64,000 nt of DNA from Cytobacillus firmus (GCF_023715565.1 NZ_JAMBOJ010000021.1:1-64000), one strand, 5' to 3'. Numbered from the stretch's first letter, positions 22,451 through 32,613 are shown. Notes: a model not told the origin generated them from the letters alone. Numbers and translations: made by a program.

Positions 22451-25222
22451 TTAAGCCAAGTGGCTATAATTATTTTTTACAACATCAGCACAGCGTGGGC
22501 AAAGTGTGTCATATCCTTCTGTTTTGCCAACTTCTGGAGTGACTGTCCAGCAGCGGTCGCATGTTTCGCCTTCTGCTTTAGAAACAACAATAGCAGTGTT
22601 TTCAAATTTCACGGCATTTTCAGGAGCATCTGAAAGGCTGCCTGCTACTTCGAATCCAGATACGATAAAGAGCTGCTGAAGATTTTCCTGAATTGAATCC
22701 AGAAGGCTCTTGGCTTGATCATTTACATAAAGGGTTACTTTAGCAGTAAGTGATTTGCCGATCACCTTCTCATTACGTGCTTCTTCCAATGCCTTAAGGA
22801 CATCATTGCGAAGCTTCATGAATGCAGTCCATTTATCTTCCAGCTGTTTAGCGTTCGGAAGCTCTGTATATTCAGGCATATCTGTTAATTGAACACTTTC
22901 TTCTTTCACGTTCGGTATAAAGTTCCAAATTTCATCAGATGTGTGGGAAAGAATAGGTGCAACAAGCTTCGTAAGAGCAATCAGGCTCTCATAAAGAACC
23001 GTTTGGATTGCACGGCGTTCTGCATTATCTTTTGCTTCAATATAGAGGACATCTTTTGCAAAATCAAGATAAAATGCACTAAGGTCCAATGTGCAGAAAT
23101 TGTTGACAGCGTGGTAGATGCTGGCAAATTCATAGCGATCATAGGACTCGCGAACACTCTTGATCAGCTTGTTCAACTTCGCTAGCATAAACTGATCCAC
23201 TTCACGCAGGTTCTCAAAGGATACCAAGTTTTCTGCAGGATTAAAATCATCCAGATTTCCAAGCAAGAAACGGAAAGTATTGCGAATCTTTCTATACACT
23301 TCTGCAACCTGCTTCAGAATAGCATCAGATACCCGGACATCAGCCTGATAATCAACTGAAGCCACCCATAAGCGCAAAATGTCAGCACCAAGCTGGTTCA
23401 TGACTTTTGCCGGAACAACTACATTTCCGATGGATTTACTCATTTTCCTTCCTTCACCATCAAGGGTGAAACCGTGGCTCAGTACCCCTTTGTAAGGCGC
23501 TTCCCCTGTCACAGCTACCGCAGTTGAAAGTGAAGAGTTAAACCAGCCTCTGTATTGGTCAGAACCTTCTAGATATAGATCTGCTGGACGCTGTAAATCG
23601 TCACGCTCTAAAAGAACTGCCTGGTGGGAAGAACCGGAATCAAACCAAACATCCATGATATCCGTTTCTTTTGAAAACTGGCCATTCGGGCTTCCTGGAT
23701 GTGTAAAACCTTCAGGAAGCAACTCTTTCGCTTCTTTCTCAAACCAAATGTTTGAGCCGTGTTCACGGAAAAGATTTGAAACATGTTCAATCGTCTCATC
23801 TGTGATAATTTCTTCGCCATTTTCCGCATAAAAGACCGGAATAGGCACTCCCCATACACGCTGGCGGGAGATACACCAATCTCCGCGATCCCGGACCATA
23901 TTAAATAGTCTGGTCTCACCCCATGCAGGATACCAATTTGTTTCTTTAACAGCTTCCAAAAGCTCATTGCGGAAATCCTTAATGGATGCAAACCATTGGG
24001 CAGTAGCACGGAAAATAACAGGCTTTTTCGTTCTCCAGTCATGCGGATATGAGTGAGTAATAAAAGTCAGTTTTAATAATGCTCCTGCTTCCTTAAGTTT
24101 CTCAGTTATCGGCTTATTGGCTGCATCATAGAATAACCCTTCAAAGCCCGGAGCTTCATTTGTCATGTTTCCTTTATCATCTACCGGGCATAATACGTCA
24201 AGACCGTACTTCATGCCGATTTGGAAATCATCTTCCCCATGTCCGGGAGCAGTATGAACACATCCTGTACCGGCATCAGTTGTAACATGATCACCAAGCA
24301 TTACAAGTGAATCACGGCCATAAAGCGGATGTTCAGCAATTACATTCTCCAGATCAGTCCCCTTAACTGTCTGGACAACTTGATAACCTTCCCATTCAAA
24401 CTCCTTAGCCACAGCTGCCAATAAGTCTTCTGCAACCATAAACTTTTTGCCGTTTGCCTCCACTACAGTATAAGAAAGGTCGGGATGAACTGAAATTCCA
24501 AGGTTTGCTGGAATGGTCCATGGAGTTGTAGTCCAAATAACGATATAAGTATCTTGATCCAATACTTCTTTTCCATCCTTTACTTTAAATGCAACATAAA
24601 TGGATGGCGAACGTTTGTCTTTATATTCAATTTCCGCTTCTGCCAAAGCAGATTCAGATGATGGAGACCAATAAACAGGCTTTTTGCCTTTATAGATATA
24701 GCCTTTTTTCGCCATCTCCCCGAACACCTTAATTTGCTGAGCTTCATACTCAGGCTTAAGTGTGATGTAAGGGTTCTCCCAATCACCACGGACACCTAAG
24801 CGCTTAAATTGTCCGCGCTGGCTGTCAATCTGCTCATATGCATATTCTTCACAAAGCTCTCGGAACTCAGCAACACTCATTTCTTTACGCTTTACGCCTT
24901 TGTTTGTCAGCGCCTGCTCAATTGGCAGACCATGAGTATCCCAGCCAGGAACATAAGGTGCATTATAGCCAGTCATAGACTTAGAGCGTACGATGAAATC
25001 CTTTAAGATCTTGTTTAGCGCATGGCCGATGTGGATGTCGCCATTCGCATATGGAGGGCCATCATGCAGTACAAACATCGGACGCCCTTTTGTCCGTTCC
25101 TGGACTTTTTCATAAATGTTCATTTCTTCCCATTTCGCCTGGATTTCAGGTTCGCGCTTTGGAAGATTGCCGCGCATTGGGAATTCAGTTTTTGGCATTA
25201 ATAAACTATCTTTGTAATCCAT
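22451..25222 (-). CDS. ileS: Isoleucyl-tRNA synthetase
   Basis: The 923-residue class I aminoacyl-tRNA synthetase charges tRNA-Ile. Seen: HIGH at 64-67, KMSKS in [10 protein letters not shown], a CP1 editing domain ([27 protein letters not shown]), an anticodon-binding C-terminal region, and a zinc-ribbon end (CDRCW ... CPRCADVV). This is the standard bacterial IleS1 type with C-terminal zinc finger rather than the mupirocin-resistant IleS2 type. Expression is controlled by the Ile T-box upstream. The start ATG has an AGGAGG site. Confidence 0.98.
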   Translation of the reverse strand: MDYKDSLLMPKTEFPMRGNLPKREPEIQAKWEEMNIYEKVQERTKGRPMFVLHDGPPYANGDIHIGHALNKILKDFIVRSKSMTGYNAPYVPGWDTHGLPIEQALTNKGVKRKEMSVAEFRELCEEYAYEQIDSQRGQFKRLGVRGDWENPYITLKPEYEAQQIKVFGEMAKKGYIYKGKKPVYWSPSSESALAEAEIEYKDKRSPSIYVAFKVKDGKEVLDQDTYIVIWTTTPWTIPANLGISVHPDLSYTVVEANGKKFMVAEDLLAAVAKEFEWEGYQVVQTVKGTDLENVIAEHPLYGRDSLVMLGDHVTTDAGTGCVHTAPGHGEDDFQIGMKYGLDVLCPVDDKGNMTNEAPGFEGLFYDAANKPITEKLKEAGALLKLTFITHSYPHDWRTKKPVIFRATAQWFASIKDFRNELLEAVKETNWYPAWGETRLFNMVRDRGDWCISRQRVWGVPIPVFYAENGEEIITDETIEHVSNLFREHGSNIWFEKEAKELLPEGFTHPGSPNGQFSKETDIMDVWFDSGSSHQAVLLERDDLQRPADLYLEGSDQYRGWFNSSLSTAVAVTGEAPYKGVLSHGFTLDGEGRKMSKSIGNVVVPAKVMNQLGADILRLWVASVDYQADVRVSDAILKQVAEVYRKIRNTFRFLLGNLDDFNPAENLVSFENLREVDQFMLAKLNKLIKSVRESYDRYEFASIYHAVNNFCTLDLSAFYLDFAKDVLYIEAKDNAERRAIQTVLYESLIALTKLVAPILSHTSDEIWNFIPNVKEESVQLTDMPEYTELPNAKQLEDKWTAFMKLRNDVLKALEEARNEKVIGKSLTAKVTLYVNDQAKSLLDSIQENLQQLFIVSGFEVAGSLSDAPENAVKFENTAIVVSKAEGETCDRCWTVTPEVGKTEGYDTLCPRCADVVKNNYSHLA

Positions 25223-25295
25223 TCCTTTTCCTCCTGTTTATAACTCATTAAATACCATGATAGCCAATGAGACCTTAGAAAAACCTCGGGAAAAT

Positions 25296-25600
25296 ACAAA
25301 AAACCCTCTCATCCCAAAAAGGGACGAGAAGGTTTTATTCTCCCGCGGTACCACCCTTGTAGATGAAATATAATGAAATTTCATCCGCTCAAAGCATTCT
25401 TAACGTGAATGATCCGCCTTGGCCTACTGATTTTGTATGTTCGGCAAGGAACTAAAGGGTGATTTTCCAGCTTTTGCTTATACCCGGGCTTCCACCATCC
25501 CCGGCTCGCTTTCAGAGTGAATATTCGCCTCTGATCATAAGCTTTTTTGTAAAGACTGTACTGTCCCTCTCATTGTTGATAAACATTGTATTTACTTTGT
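25296..25600 (-). promoter_or_regulatory. Isoleucine T-box riboswitch of ileS
   Basis: The minus strand contains the conserved T-box AGGGTGGTACCGCGG (25357-25343) followed by a terminator (arms 25320-25333 and 25301-25314, then T6). Upstream lies a stem I region with an AG-rich bulge and a specifier loop in which ATC (25463-25461, Ile codon) is flanked as GAAA-ATC-ACCC. Uncharged tRNA-Ile is expected to pair with specifier and T-box and favour antitermination, raising ileS expression on isoleucine starvation. Confidence 0.93.
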
Positions 25601-25606
25601 TTTAAA

Positions 25607-25636
25607 ATTATATGCGATATTTCCGGCTTTCGTCAA
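25607..25636 (-). promoter_or_regulatory. Sigma-A promoter of the ileS T-box transcript
   Basis: -35 TTGACG (25636-25631), 18-base spacer, perfect -10 TATAAT (25612-25607). The TGA stop of divIVA (25635-25633) is contained in the -35 box. The predicted start is near 25600, just upstream of stem I. Confidence 0.85.
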
Positions 25637-26151
25637 GCCAGTGATTCTTCTTCTTCTCTTAATGATTTCAATTCAGTGGAATCCAGCTTATATTCCATTA
25701 AATGATCCCAATCATCGTTATTCAGCATATCGAGCTGAGCTTCAACAAGCATTTTAAAGCGTGTCCGGAATACTTTGGACTGTTTCTTTAAATCTTCAAT
25801 ATCCAGTGCAATTTTTCTTGCTTTGGACAGGGATTCATTCACAATTCTGTCAGCATTTTTTTCAGCTTCTTTGATGATAAGCTTTGCTTCTTTGTGGGCA
25901 TTGCGTTTTAATTCTTCTGCAGCTTCCTGTGCAACCACAATAGATTTATTAAGTGTTTCTTCAATTGTGGTAAAGTGGCCAATGCGGTCATTCGTTTCGC
26001 TGAGCTTATCTTCTAGCTCTTTTTTTTCCCTGATCAGGATTTCATAGTCCTTTATGATTTGATCGAGAAATTCGTTAACTTCATCTTCGTCATAACCCCG
26101 AAATCCTTTGCTGAATTCCTTGTTATGAATATCTAACGGTGTTAATGGCAT
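25633..26151 (-). CDS. divIVA: DivIVA, polar/septal curvature-binding protein
   Basis: The 172-residue coiled-coil protein binds negatively curved membrane at septa and poles and recruits division-site and sporulation partners (MinJ, RacA in B. subtilis). The N-terminal lipid-binding domain has MPLTPLDIHNKEF and SKGFRGYDEDEVNEFLDQI; two coiled-coil segments follow (about 30-60 and 65-145). ATG 26151 is chosen because GGGAGGTG lies 6 bases upstream. It is the last gene of the ylm cluster and is probably also transcribed from its own promoter at about 26215. Confidence 0.96.
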   Translation of the reverse strand: MPLTPLDIHNKEFSKGFRGYDEDEVNEFLDQIIKDYEILIREKKELEDKLSETNDRIGHFTTIEETLNKSIVVAQEAAEELKRNAHKEAKLIIKEAEKNADRIVNESLSKARKIALDIEDLKKQSKVFRTRFKMLVEAQLDMLNNDDWDHLMEYKLDSTELKSLREEEESLA

Positions 26152-26456
26152 GAGTGCCACCTCCCAGGTCTGTTGATCTTATGTAAATTGGTTTGAGCCT
26201 GCTGGTTCTATTTAATTATAGCAGACTCCGTTGTCTTTTGATTATTTATTCGACAGGTTGTTTCAAAATCCTTCAAATTTAAATTATTTCTTTTAACTGT
26301 CTTTTAATTGTTTTTGGCTTTTAAAAGTAGCCGGTTGCTTTCCGCAGAGCGGGCGCTGCTCCCGCCGGTGTCATATGCCTTATGCTCAAATCAACTCAGC
26401 AGATGAACAATATTTACATTTTCAATGTGGGTTTGTTAAAACTCTCTCCTACTTTA
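26152..26456. other. divIVA-ylmH intergenic region with promoter and a GC-rich patch
   Basis: A 305-base gap. On the minus strand an extended -10 TGCTATAAT (TATAAT at 26220-26215) lies 64 bases ahead of divIVA; no strong -35 is seen. At 26331-26387 a GC-rich patch (GCTTTCCGCAGAGCGGGCG...CCCGCCGG, with a GCGGG/CCCGC hairpin) stands out from AT-rich surroundings and resembles a decayed interspersed repeat. No gene is seen. Confidence 0.5.
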
Positions 26457-27230
26457 CTATCTCTGTCTCCCGGCAATTATTCTCCATTTGTCTTTTTTTG
26501 TTTTCCCATCTATTTCTATAATTTTGGATCGACCTTGTCCCCTGACTGAGATGATGTCGCTTTGCTGGCATTCAAATGAGGGGTTTTCTATTTGCATCCA
26601 ATTGACTTTAACGTGTCCCTGTTGGATATAGAGCTGGGATTTCTGTCTTGAGATATTGTAGATGGATGAGATGACTGTGTCCAACCTCAGAGATGAAGAG
26701 GTGATGGAGCTTTCTTTCCACACTTCTGGTGATTGAATCGCCTGTGAAAAAGGCTGTATTTTCAAAGATACCGAAGCTCTGCCAATTGACTGAAGCTGCA
26801 GGCTGATATACTCTTCAATTTCTTGAGCGGCAAAAAACTGGATTCTGTCCTCTCCAAACAGGATGTCACCAAATTTCCCTCTTTTTAGTCCCAGTGACAT
26901 CAGGCTGCCGAGGACTTGAGGGTGTTCAATGGTAACAAACTTCTTTGGATATTCCAATTCAAACAGCCGAATTTTAAAATCTTCTTCCTCGTTTTGATAA
27001 TAATCCGGAAATATCAGTGCTCTCTTTCTCTCAGCCCCCGTTGTTCCGCCAAAAAAAGCAAATAATATTCCTGAATCCTGTCCTATAATGCTTTTTAAGA
27101 TTTGCTGCTCCCTTGGATCAAGAAAATCAGTAAGCTTTGGTGCATATGTATTTTCCACAAGATTTTTCCAGTTAAGGACCTGATCAATAAATTCTCTTTC
27201 TTCTGGTCGAAAGTGCTGATAAATAGACAA
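26457..27230 (-). CDS. ylmH: YlmH, S4-domain RNA-binding protein (ribosome quality control)
   Basis: A 257-residue protein with an N-terminal YlmH-type domain (FLDPREQQILKSIIG) and a C-terminal S4 domain (about 180-245: SSLRLDTVISSIYNISRQKSQLYIQQGHVKVNW). In B. subtilis YlmH has been reported to act on 50S-peptidyl-tRNA and to be able to replace RqcP in poly-alanine tailing. The start is TTG at 27230, with AAAGGAGG 7 bases upstream, giving exactly the B. subtilis length; the open frame upstream is just leader. It belongs to the conserved division cluster sepF-ylmG-ylmH-divIVA. Confidence 0.92.
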   Translation of the reverse strand: MSIYQHFRPEEREFIDQVLNWKNLVENTYAPKLTDFLDPREQQILKSIIGQDSGILFAFFGGTTGAERKRALIFPDYYQNEEEDFKIRLFELEYPKKFVTIEHPQVLGSLMSLGLKRGKFGDILFGEDRIQFFAAQEIEEYISLQLQSIGRASVSLKIQPFSQAIQSPEVWKESSITSSSLRLDTVISSIYNISRQKSQLYIQQGHVKVNWMQIENPSFECQQSDIISVRGQGRSKIIEIDGKTKKDKWRIIAGRQR

Positions 27231-27293
27231 ATTCGGGCCTCCTTTCACACAAATAAAAAAGGGCCATCATGATAGCCCAGTTTTTTGTCAATC

Positions 27294-27557
27294 TTATGAA
27301 ATCCAATAAAAAAGCTGATGCAAGCCTCCAGTGGCAAAACGCAAAACTAAGATAGCCACAATCGGAGAAATATCAATCATTCCGAGCGGGGGAATGATTT
27401 TGCGGAAAGGCTCCAGGTACGGTTCACAAATCCTTGCCAGAAACTGGCCAAAAGCTGATTCCCTTGCATTTGGGAACCAGGACAGCAGAATATATATAAT
27501 CAGTGCCCATGAGTAATAATAAATTGCAGATGACAATATTCCAAATACTAATTCCAT
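27294..27557 (-). CDS. ylmG: YggT-family membrane protein (YlmG)
   Basis: An 87-residue integral membrane protein with two hydrophobic helices (about 4-27 and 62-84) joined by the family motif [10 protein letters not shown]...[26 protein letters not shown]. The family is linked to cell-division clusters and, in plastids, to thylakoid assembly; the biochemical role is unknown. ATG at 27557 with GAGGTGG upstream, 6 bases after the sepF stop. Confidence 0.93.
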   Translation of the reverse strand: MELVFGILSSAIYYYSWALIIYILLSWFPNARESAFGQFLARICEPYLEPFRKIIPPLGMIDISPIVAILVLRFATGGLHQLFYWIS

Positions 27558-27563
27558 TAAGTA

Positions 27564-28010
27564 CTACCACCTCGTATTTTCTAATTCTTGTTCTTTCATC
27601 AGCTGAGAGATGTTCCCTGATACTTCAACATTGTCAGGTGTACACAGGAAAATATCAGTGCCAATCTTCTGAATGTCTCCCCCGATGGCATAAACGGTCC
27701 CGCTTAGGAAGTCAACAATGCGCTTTGCCTGATCTTTTTCAATTCTCTGCAGATTGACTACAACAGCTCTTCTGTTCTTCAGCTGATCTGCAATATCCTG
27801 TGCTTCAGCATATACCCGCGGTTCAACAAGAACTACTTTAGAAGATTTTTGCACACTTTGAAGGCTGACAATGTTCTGTTTTTGAACTGACTGCTGCTGT
27901 TTCTGCACCTGCTTCACCGGCTCACTTTCTTCTTCGATGATTTCCTCTTCCTTATAGTCATATTCATCATCCAGGAAGAAAAATGTTTTAAATTTTGATT
28001 TTATACTCAT
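27564..28010 (-). CDS. sepF: SepF, septum assembly protein and FtsZ membrane anchor
   Basis: The 148-residue protein has an N-terminal amphipathic helix ([18 protein letters not shown]), an acidic/Gln-rich linker (about 20-60) and the DUF552 ring-forming core ([31 protein letters not shown]...[15 protein letters not shown]). SepF polymers bind the FtsZ tail and bundle protofilaments at the membrane. ATG 28010 is used (GGAGGTT upstream, MSIKSK is the family start). The gene begins 2 bases past the ylmE stop. Confidence 0.95.
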   Translation of the reverse strand: MSIKSKFKTFFFLDDEYDYKEEEIIEEESEPVKQVQKQQQSVQKQNIVSLQSVQKSSKVVLVEPRVYAEAQDIADQLKNRRAVVVNLQRIEKDQAKRIVDFLSGTVYAIGGDIQKIGTDIFLCTPDNVEVSGNISQLMKEQELENTRW

Positions 28011-28011
28011 T

Positions 28012-28701
28012 TTATTTAACCTCCTGACCCTCTTGGCCAACTAAAGCTGTCCCAATCCTTATCATTGTGGCACCTTCTTCAATTGCCAGAGAAAAATCAT
28101 TGGACATGCCCATTGAAAGCTCAGTGCAGGGAGCAAAATCAAATCCAAGATTTTTAACCTGTTTTTGAATGTCCTTGAGTTTCCGGAAACAGGCACGCAG
28201 TAAATCCTTGTCTGATGTATGCGGCGCCATTGTCATCAGGCCTATGATATTGAGATTTTTATATTCAGCCAGGCTTGAAATAAAGTCAGCTGCCTCTTCA
28301 GGATTTATTCCCTGTTTCGACACCTCGCCTGAGACATTGACCTGTACAAAGCAATTTATCTTACGATCTGCCCGCTTGTTGATTTCCTTTGCAAGGGATA
28401 GCCTGTCCAATGAATGAATATAGTCAACTTTATCAATAATATTCTTTACTTTGCGCGTTTGCAGTGTTCCGATAAAATGCCAGGTTGGCCTGTCCTTTAA
28501 AACTTCCCATTTAGCAAGAAGTCCTTCATCCCTGTTTTCACCTAGATGATGAATTCCTGCTTCCAAGGCTTCTTGTGCCCTATCAGCTGAAACGTACTTA
28601 GTAACGGCAATCAAGGTAATTTCTTCCGGCTCGCGGTTCGCCTTTATGCACGCTTCGTGGATGGCTGTCTTTATTTGCTTTAAATTATCCTCTACTCTCA
28701 T
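28012..28701 (-). CDS. ylmE: YggS-family pyridoxal-phosphate homeostasis protein
   Basis: A 229-residue PLP-binding TIM-barrel protein (PLPBP/YggS). The PLP lysine lies in [14 protein letters not shown], and [26 protein letters not shown], and [27 protein letters not shown] are the family motifs. No enzymatic activity is known; it buffers PLP and affects amino-acid metabolism. Its ATG directly follows the ylmD stop (TAAATG), so the two are coupled. Confidence 0.95.
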   Translation of the reverse strand: MRVEDNLKQIKTAIHEACIKANREPEEITLIAVTKYVSADRAQEALEAGIHHLGENRDEGLLAKWEVLKDRPTWHFIGTLQTRKVKNIIDKVDYIHSLDRLSLAKEINKRADRKINCFVQVNVSGEVSKQGINPEEAADFISSLAEYKNLNIIGLMTMAPHTSDKDLLRACFRKLKDIQKQVKNLGFDFAPCTELSMGMSNDFSLAIEEGATMIRIGTALVGQEGQEVK

Positions 28702-29529
28702 TTAGTTCCCTGCTTCCTCCTTCCAGCCAATAAAACTCATCATTCTGCCGGTATTCCCCTTATTTCTTCTGTGGGAAAAAAAATAGTCTGCATGACAGCT
28801 TGTGCAAAAATCAGTCATCATGATATTTTCATAAGGAATCCCCGCATTAGCAAGGATTTTCTTATTTAGTTCTTTAAGGTCAAGCTGGAATTGATTGTCA
28901 CTAATTTGATTATATGGCTTTATATCGACATCTTCTAGTATTTTTTGCACTTTTGAAATAACACGATCATCAACAATATAACAGTTACCGCAAATGGAAG
29001 GGCCAATCACAGCTTGGACCTCTTTTAAGTTAATGCCTTCACAAGAAAACAGTTCAGTCATATTCCTGCCGATCCCGCCAACAGTGCCTTTCCAGCCGGC
29101 ATGGGCAATGCCTATGGCTCCTGTATTCTCATGCAGGAAATAAAGGGGCACACAATCGGCATAACACAGGGTCATCAGAACACCTTTTGAATATGTGAAA
29201 AAGCCGTCGGTACCTGAAAAGGAATCATCGTACACCAGAGCTCCTTTTCCTTTATCATTTTCAGTAACTTTTTTTATATTTACATCATGTGTTTGTTCAG
29301 CACCGACCCAATTTTCGATAGAAAAGCCAAGCAAGTCAGCCACATGCTGCCGATTTTGACTGACTGCTTCAAAGCTGTCATTCACATGTAATCCTACATT
29401 CAGAGTTTCATATTGATTGCGGCTGAAGCCGCCATTTTTTGTTGTAAAACCAGCCAATATAGTAGGAAAACGATCCGCCCAATCTTTTATGACAAAGTAC
29501 TCTTCCTTGTTTAAAGAAAATGGTTCCAT
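28702..29529 (-). CDS. ylmD: Multicopper-oxidase-fold (laccase domain) protein, PgeF/YlmD family
   Basis: The 275-residue DUF152/YfiH-type protein has metal-site motifs ADCVPLYF, GIAHAGWKGTVGG and IGPSICGNCY, and a C-terminal CTSCHADYFFSHRRNKGNTGRMMSFI. Members are reported to be purine-nucleoside phosphorylases/adenosine deaminases; in E. coli PgeF corrects misincorporated L-Ser in peptidoglycan precursors. Which activity applies here is unknown. Weak ribosome-binding site (GGGG) before the ATG; first of a tight ylmD-ylmE-sepF-ylmG run. Confidence 0.9.
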   Translation of the reverse strand: MEPFSLNKEEYFVIKDWADRFPTILAGFTTKNGGFSRNQYETLNVGLHVNDSFEAVSQNRQHVADLLGFSIENWVGAEQTHDVNIKKVTENDKGKGALVYDDSFSGTDGFFTYSKGVLMTLCYADCVPLYFLHENTGAIGIAHAGWKGTVGGIGRNMTELFSCEGINLKEVQAVIGPSICGNCYIVDDRVISKVQKILEDVDIKPYNQISDNQFQLDLKELNKKILANAGIPYENIMMTDFCTSCHADYFFSHRRNKGNTGRMMSFIGWKEEAGN

Positions 29530-29598
29530 GCGATTAACCCCATTTTATTTTTCTATAGTTTACCACAAGGACGGCAGTGATGACACCATTAACAACTC

Positions 29599-29868
29599 TT
29601 AAGCTTCATCCTCTATATATTTAGGCTCAATCGCATCCTGATAGCGGACAAGTATGACATCTTCACCGATTTTTATAATATTTTTCCAGGGAATGACAAT
29701 ATCTGCGTCCCTGCCAAAGAATCCTAATACTTTCCCCGCTCCTCCGATAATGACTGCTTCAATTTTTCCTGTATTAATATTAATATCTATATCCCCAATA
29801 TTTCCAAGTTTTTTGCCGTCAGCTACATTTACAACATCCTTCATTTGAAATTCAGATATTTTCACCAT
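29599..29868 (-). CDS. ylmC: YlmC/YmxH-family PRC-barrel sporulation protein
   Basis: The 89-residue PRC-barrel-like protein (KISEFQMKDVVNVADGKKLGNIGDIDIN...GGAGKVLGFFGRDADIVIPWKNIIKIGEDVILVR) matches YlmC/YmxH. It occurs only in spore formers; B. subtilis ylmC is in the sigG neighbourhood. Function unknown. ATG 29868 is preferred (GGGAG 10 bases upstream); GTG 29874 is the alternative. No membrane segments. Confidence 0.88.
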   Translation of the reverse strand: MVKISEFQMKDVVNVADGKKLGNIGDIDININTGKIEAVIIGGAGKVLGFFGRDADIVIPWKNIIKIGEDVILVRYQDAIEPKYIEDEA

Positions 29869-29943
29869 CGACACTTCACTCCCAATTTATGTTCTAATTC
29901 AATATATGTTTGCTTCTATTAGAAAAATGTTTGGTAAATATAA

Positions 29944-29964
29944 AAAGCAGCCAATTTGGCTGCT
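29944..29964 (-). terminator. Intrinsic terminator overlapping the sigG stop codon
   Basis: Stem AGCAGCC/GGCTGCT (29958-29964 with 29946-29952), 5-nt loop, T5 tail. The sigG TAG stop (29965-29963) is partly inside the stem. Confidence 0.75.
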
Positions 29965-30742
29965 AGCTTTGAATATTCTTATTCATTTGTTTGATGGCTG
30001 CTTTTTCAAGCCTTGAAACTTGTGCCTGGGAAATGCCGATTTCCTCCGCCACTTCCATTTGAGTTTTGCCCTGAAAGAAGCGTTTTCTGAGAATCAGTTT
30101 TTCCCGTTCATTCAGTCTCCTCATTCCTTCTTTTAGCGCTATTTCCTCAATCCATTGAATATCTTTGTTTCGCTCATCACTAAGCTGATCCATCACGTAA
30201 ATTGGATCCCCGCCATCATTATAAATCGGTTCAAATAATGAAACAGGATCCTGGATGGCATCCAGTGCAAATACGATTTCTTCATGAGGCACATCCAGCT
30301 CTTTAGCTATTTCTTCAGCTGTAGGCTCTCTGGACGTTTTACTCATGAGACGTTCCCTTACTTGCAGAGCTTTATAAGCAATGTCCCTTAAAGAACGAGA
30401 AACACGGATCGGATTATTATCACGCAGATACCTACGTATTTCCCCAATAATCATCGGAACGGCATAGGTGGAAAACTTAACGTTTTGACTTAAATCAAAA
30501 TTATCAATAGATTTCATCAGACCGATACAGCCGACCTGGAAAAGGTCATCAACAAATTCGCCTCTGTTGTTAAAACGCTGAATCACACTCAATACGAGAC
30601 GCAAATTGCCGTTGACGAGTTTTTCCCGTGCGGTTATATCCCCCTTATGCATTTGCTTGAAGAGCTCTCTCATTTCTTCGTTTTTTAAAACTGGAAGCTT
30701 TGAAGTATCAACACCGCAAATTTCTACTTTATTTCGAGTCAA
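29963..30742 (-). CDS. sigG: RNA polymerase sigma-G, late forespore sigma factor
   Basis: The 259-residue sigma-70 factor directs late forespore transcription. Seen: an N-terminal sigma-F/G-specific segment (NKVEICGVDTSKLPVLKNEEM), region 2 (VDDLFQVGCIGLMKSIDNFD...FSTYAVPMIIGEIRRYLRDN), region 3 and region 4 helix-turn-helix (KTQMEVAEEIGISQAQVSRLEKAAIKQM). The start is TTG at 30742 with GAGGAGGG 7 bases upstream; the open frame upstream is leader. A sigma-F/G-type promoter lies 39-67 bases upstream. It follows sigE as in B. subtilis. Confidence 0.97.
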   Translation of the reverse strand: MTRNKVEICGVDTSKLPVLKNEEMRELFKQMHKGDITAREKLVNGNLRLVLSVIQRFNNRGEFVDDLFQVGCIGLMKSIDNFDLSQNVKFSTYAVPMIIGEIRRYLRDNNPIRVSRSLRDIAYKALQVRERLMSKTSREPTAEEIAKELDVPHEEIVFALDAIQDPVSLFEPIYNDGGDPIYVMDQLSDERNKDIQWIEEIALKEGMRRLNEREKLILRKRFFQGKTQMEVAEEIGISQAQVSRLEKAAIKQMNKNIQS

Positions 30743-30780
30743 TCCATTTCCCTCCTCACAGGAGCTGCTGTACAAAAAAC

Positions 30781-30808
30781 AGTATCTCCTTGGAAAGGAA
30801 AAATATGC
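30781..30808 (-). promoter_or_regulatory. Forespore (sigma-F/sigma-G) promoter of sigG
   Basis: -35 TGCATA (GCATA at 30808-30804), 14-base spacer, -10 GGAGATACT (30789-30781). This fits the sigma-F/G pattern GCATA-N14-GGnrAnAnT. Located between sigE and sigG. Confidence 0.75.
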
Positions 30809-30910
30809 ACCGGCTAATCCGGATGAAAGATGGGGAAATGGTCAAAGCATTATTAATACTAGGTTTTCACCTTGCAAAATTCTGTAAAAAATATTGTCTG
30901 CTTTAAAATT

Positions 30911-31630
30911 CTAAACCATCTTATTAAATTCTTTTTTTAGTCTTTTGATTATTCTTTTTTCCAGGCGTGAAATATAGGATTGGGAAATTCCCAGCATATC
31001 GGCTACATCCTTTTGAGTTTTTTCTTCGCCAGACCCGAGGCCAAACCTGAGTTCCATGATCTGTTTTTCTCGATCTGAAAGCTGATGCAATGCCTTTAAC
31101 AGCAGCTTTTTATCAACATTTGCTTCGAGATCTTTTGTTATGATGTCATCCTCAGTGCCCAGAACATCAGATAGAAGAAGTTCATTGCCATCCCAATCAA
31201 TATTTAGGGGTTCGTCAAAGGAAACTTCAGAGCGAATTTTGTTGTTCCTTCTTAAATACATAAGAATTTCATTCTCAATACAGCGGGATGCATATGTAGC
31301 CAGTTTGATTTTCTTCTCCGGGTTAAAAGTATTTACTGCTTTAATAAGCCCAATCGTTCCAATACTGATTAAGTCCTCAATATTAATACCTGTATTTTCA
31401 AACTTTCTGGCAATATACACAACAAGCCGAAGATTTCTTTCAATCAAAATGGACCTTGCCGCTTTATCACCTTTTGGAAGCTTAATCAGGAGCATTTCTT
31501 CTTCTTCCTTACTGAGTGGAGGAGGTAATGCTTCGCTGCCGCCTATATAATATACTTCATCTGTTTTAATCCCCAGCTTAATCAACAATTTATACCAATA
31601 GTAGGATAAGCGAAGTTTTAACTTTTTCAT
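30911..31630 (-). CDS. sigE: RNA polymerase sigma-E, early mother-cell sigma factor (pro-protein)
   Basis: The 239-residue pro-sigma-E begins [20 protein letters not shown], an amphipathic pro-sequence tethering it to the membrane until SpoIIGA removes about 27 residues (B. subtilis). The putative cleavage area is near [17 protein letters not shown]. Region 2 ([46 protein letters not shown]) and region 4 ([28 protein letters not shown]) follow. ATG 31630 has AAGGAGG upstream. It forms the spoIIG operon with spoIIGA. Confidence 0.97.
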   Translation of the reverse strand: MKKLKLRLSYYWYKLLIKLGIKTDEVYYIGGSEALPPPLSKEEEEMLLIKLPKGDKAARSILIERNLRLVVYIARKFENTGINIEDLISIGTIGLIKAVNTFNPEKKIKLATYASRCIENEILMYLRRNNKIRSEVSFDEPLNIDWDGNELLLSDVLGTEDDIITKDLEANVDKKLLLKALHQLSDREKQIMELRFGLGSGEEKTQKDVADMLGISQSYISRLEKRIIKRLKKEFNKMV

Positions 31631-31674
31631 GAATTGTCCTCCTTCTAAATTATGTTCTTGCAGAGTATAGTATA

Positions 31675-32613
31675 TTAACTTACTTTTGCATCGGGCTTTA
31701 TTGTACTTCTGCCTGTAAGCATCTTGGGGTGTACGATACACTGAAACGAATCGTCTGATGAAAGCTGCTGCATGGAAAATGATATTAACCCGCGTTCTGC
31801 TTCTATTATTTCATTCTCTTTTTCAAAGAGAATCCGGTCAGGCTTGAACCCTATGATTAATTGGTGTTCTTGTCCAACTACCTTACATGGAATGACCCTC
31901 ATTTTATGCTCCCAATCCGCTCCAATTGACTCGCTGCCCATAATGATATCCTCTGGGTTTCCTGCCATTTTGCTAATTTCAGGAGGAAACTCATCCAGCC
32001 TGTCTTTTATGGATATGAACATTACAGGCATTTTCGAAATGGGATCGTATAACTGGTTGCCACTGTCAATCAGGCCATTAAAACAATATTCTGCTTCATT
32101 AATTACAACACGCACCAGGATTAATGAGTCATAATGAATTTTTGTCATCTCAATACCCTCAACATTTCTCTTTGAAAAATGCCAGGCAAGGGGAAACCCA
32201 ATAACCACGAACAGCCAGCTGATTGGATCACCAAAGCCTTTAATACTGGCCATCATGACAGATGAAGAAAGCGTAAAATCAAAATTGATAAAGTAATGAA
32301 TTCCAATTAAGGAGCCTCCAACTAAAAAAGTAGCAAAATAAAAAGTCATGAGAGCTTTTACAAAATAACGTAAACGTTTATAGCCGAAAACAGCCAGTAC
32401 CATTACAATCGAGAATAGCAGCTTAGTGAACGGATGACCTGAATATTCATTAAAAGGTGTAAATGCTAATAAAATAATTACGGAGCCTATGAAGCCGCCC
32501 GCAAAAATTTTCCATAGTCCTGTTTCTCTTTTTAGAATTATGGCTGTTAAATAAAGGAGGAGGCTGTCAAACATAAAATTTAATGCCCATATAACATCCA
32601 AATAGACCGTCAA
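31675..32613 (-). CDS. spoIIGA: SpoIIGA, sporulation aspartic protease that matures pro-sigma-E
   Basis: The 312-residue protein has five hydrophobic segments in its first 145 residues and a cytoplasmic protease domain with catalytic D183 in GLIDSGNQL, the same residue number as in B. subtilis. It is inserted in the division septum and activated by SpoIIR from the forespore. Starts with TTG at 32613 (GGGAGG upstream). First gene of the spoIIG operon; its upstream region is shared with the divergent hmp. Confidence 0.95.
   Translation of the reverse strand: MTVYLDVIWALNFMFDSLLLYLTAIILKRETGLWKIFAGGFIGSVIILLAFTPFNEYSGHPFTKLLFSIVMVLAVFGYKRLRYFVKALMTFYFATFLVGGSLIGIHYFINFDFTLSSSVMMASIKGFGDPISWLFVVIGFPLAWHFSKRNVEGIEMTKIHYDSLILVRVVINEAEYCFNGLIDSGNQLYDPISKMPVMFISIKDRLDEFPPEISKMAGNPEDIIMGSESIGADWEHKMRVIPCKVVGQEHQLIIGFKPDRILFEKENEIIEAERGLISFSMQQLSSDDSFQCIVHPKMLTGRSTIKPDAKVS

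Noticed and set aside
23608-24042. Frame in ileS on the same strand
   Set aside because: Overlaps the IleS catalytic region out of frame with no ribosome-binding site.
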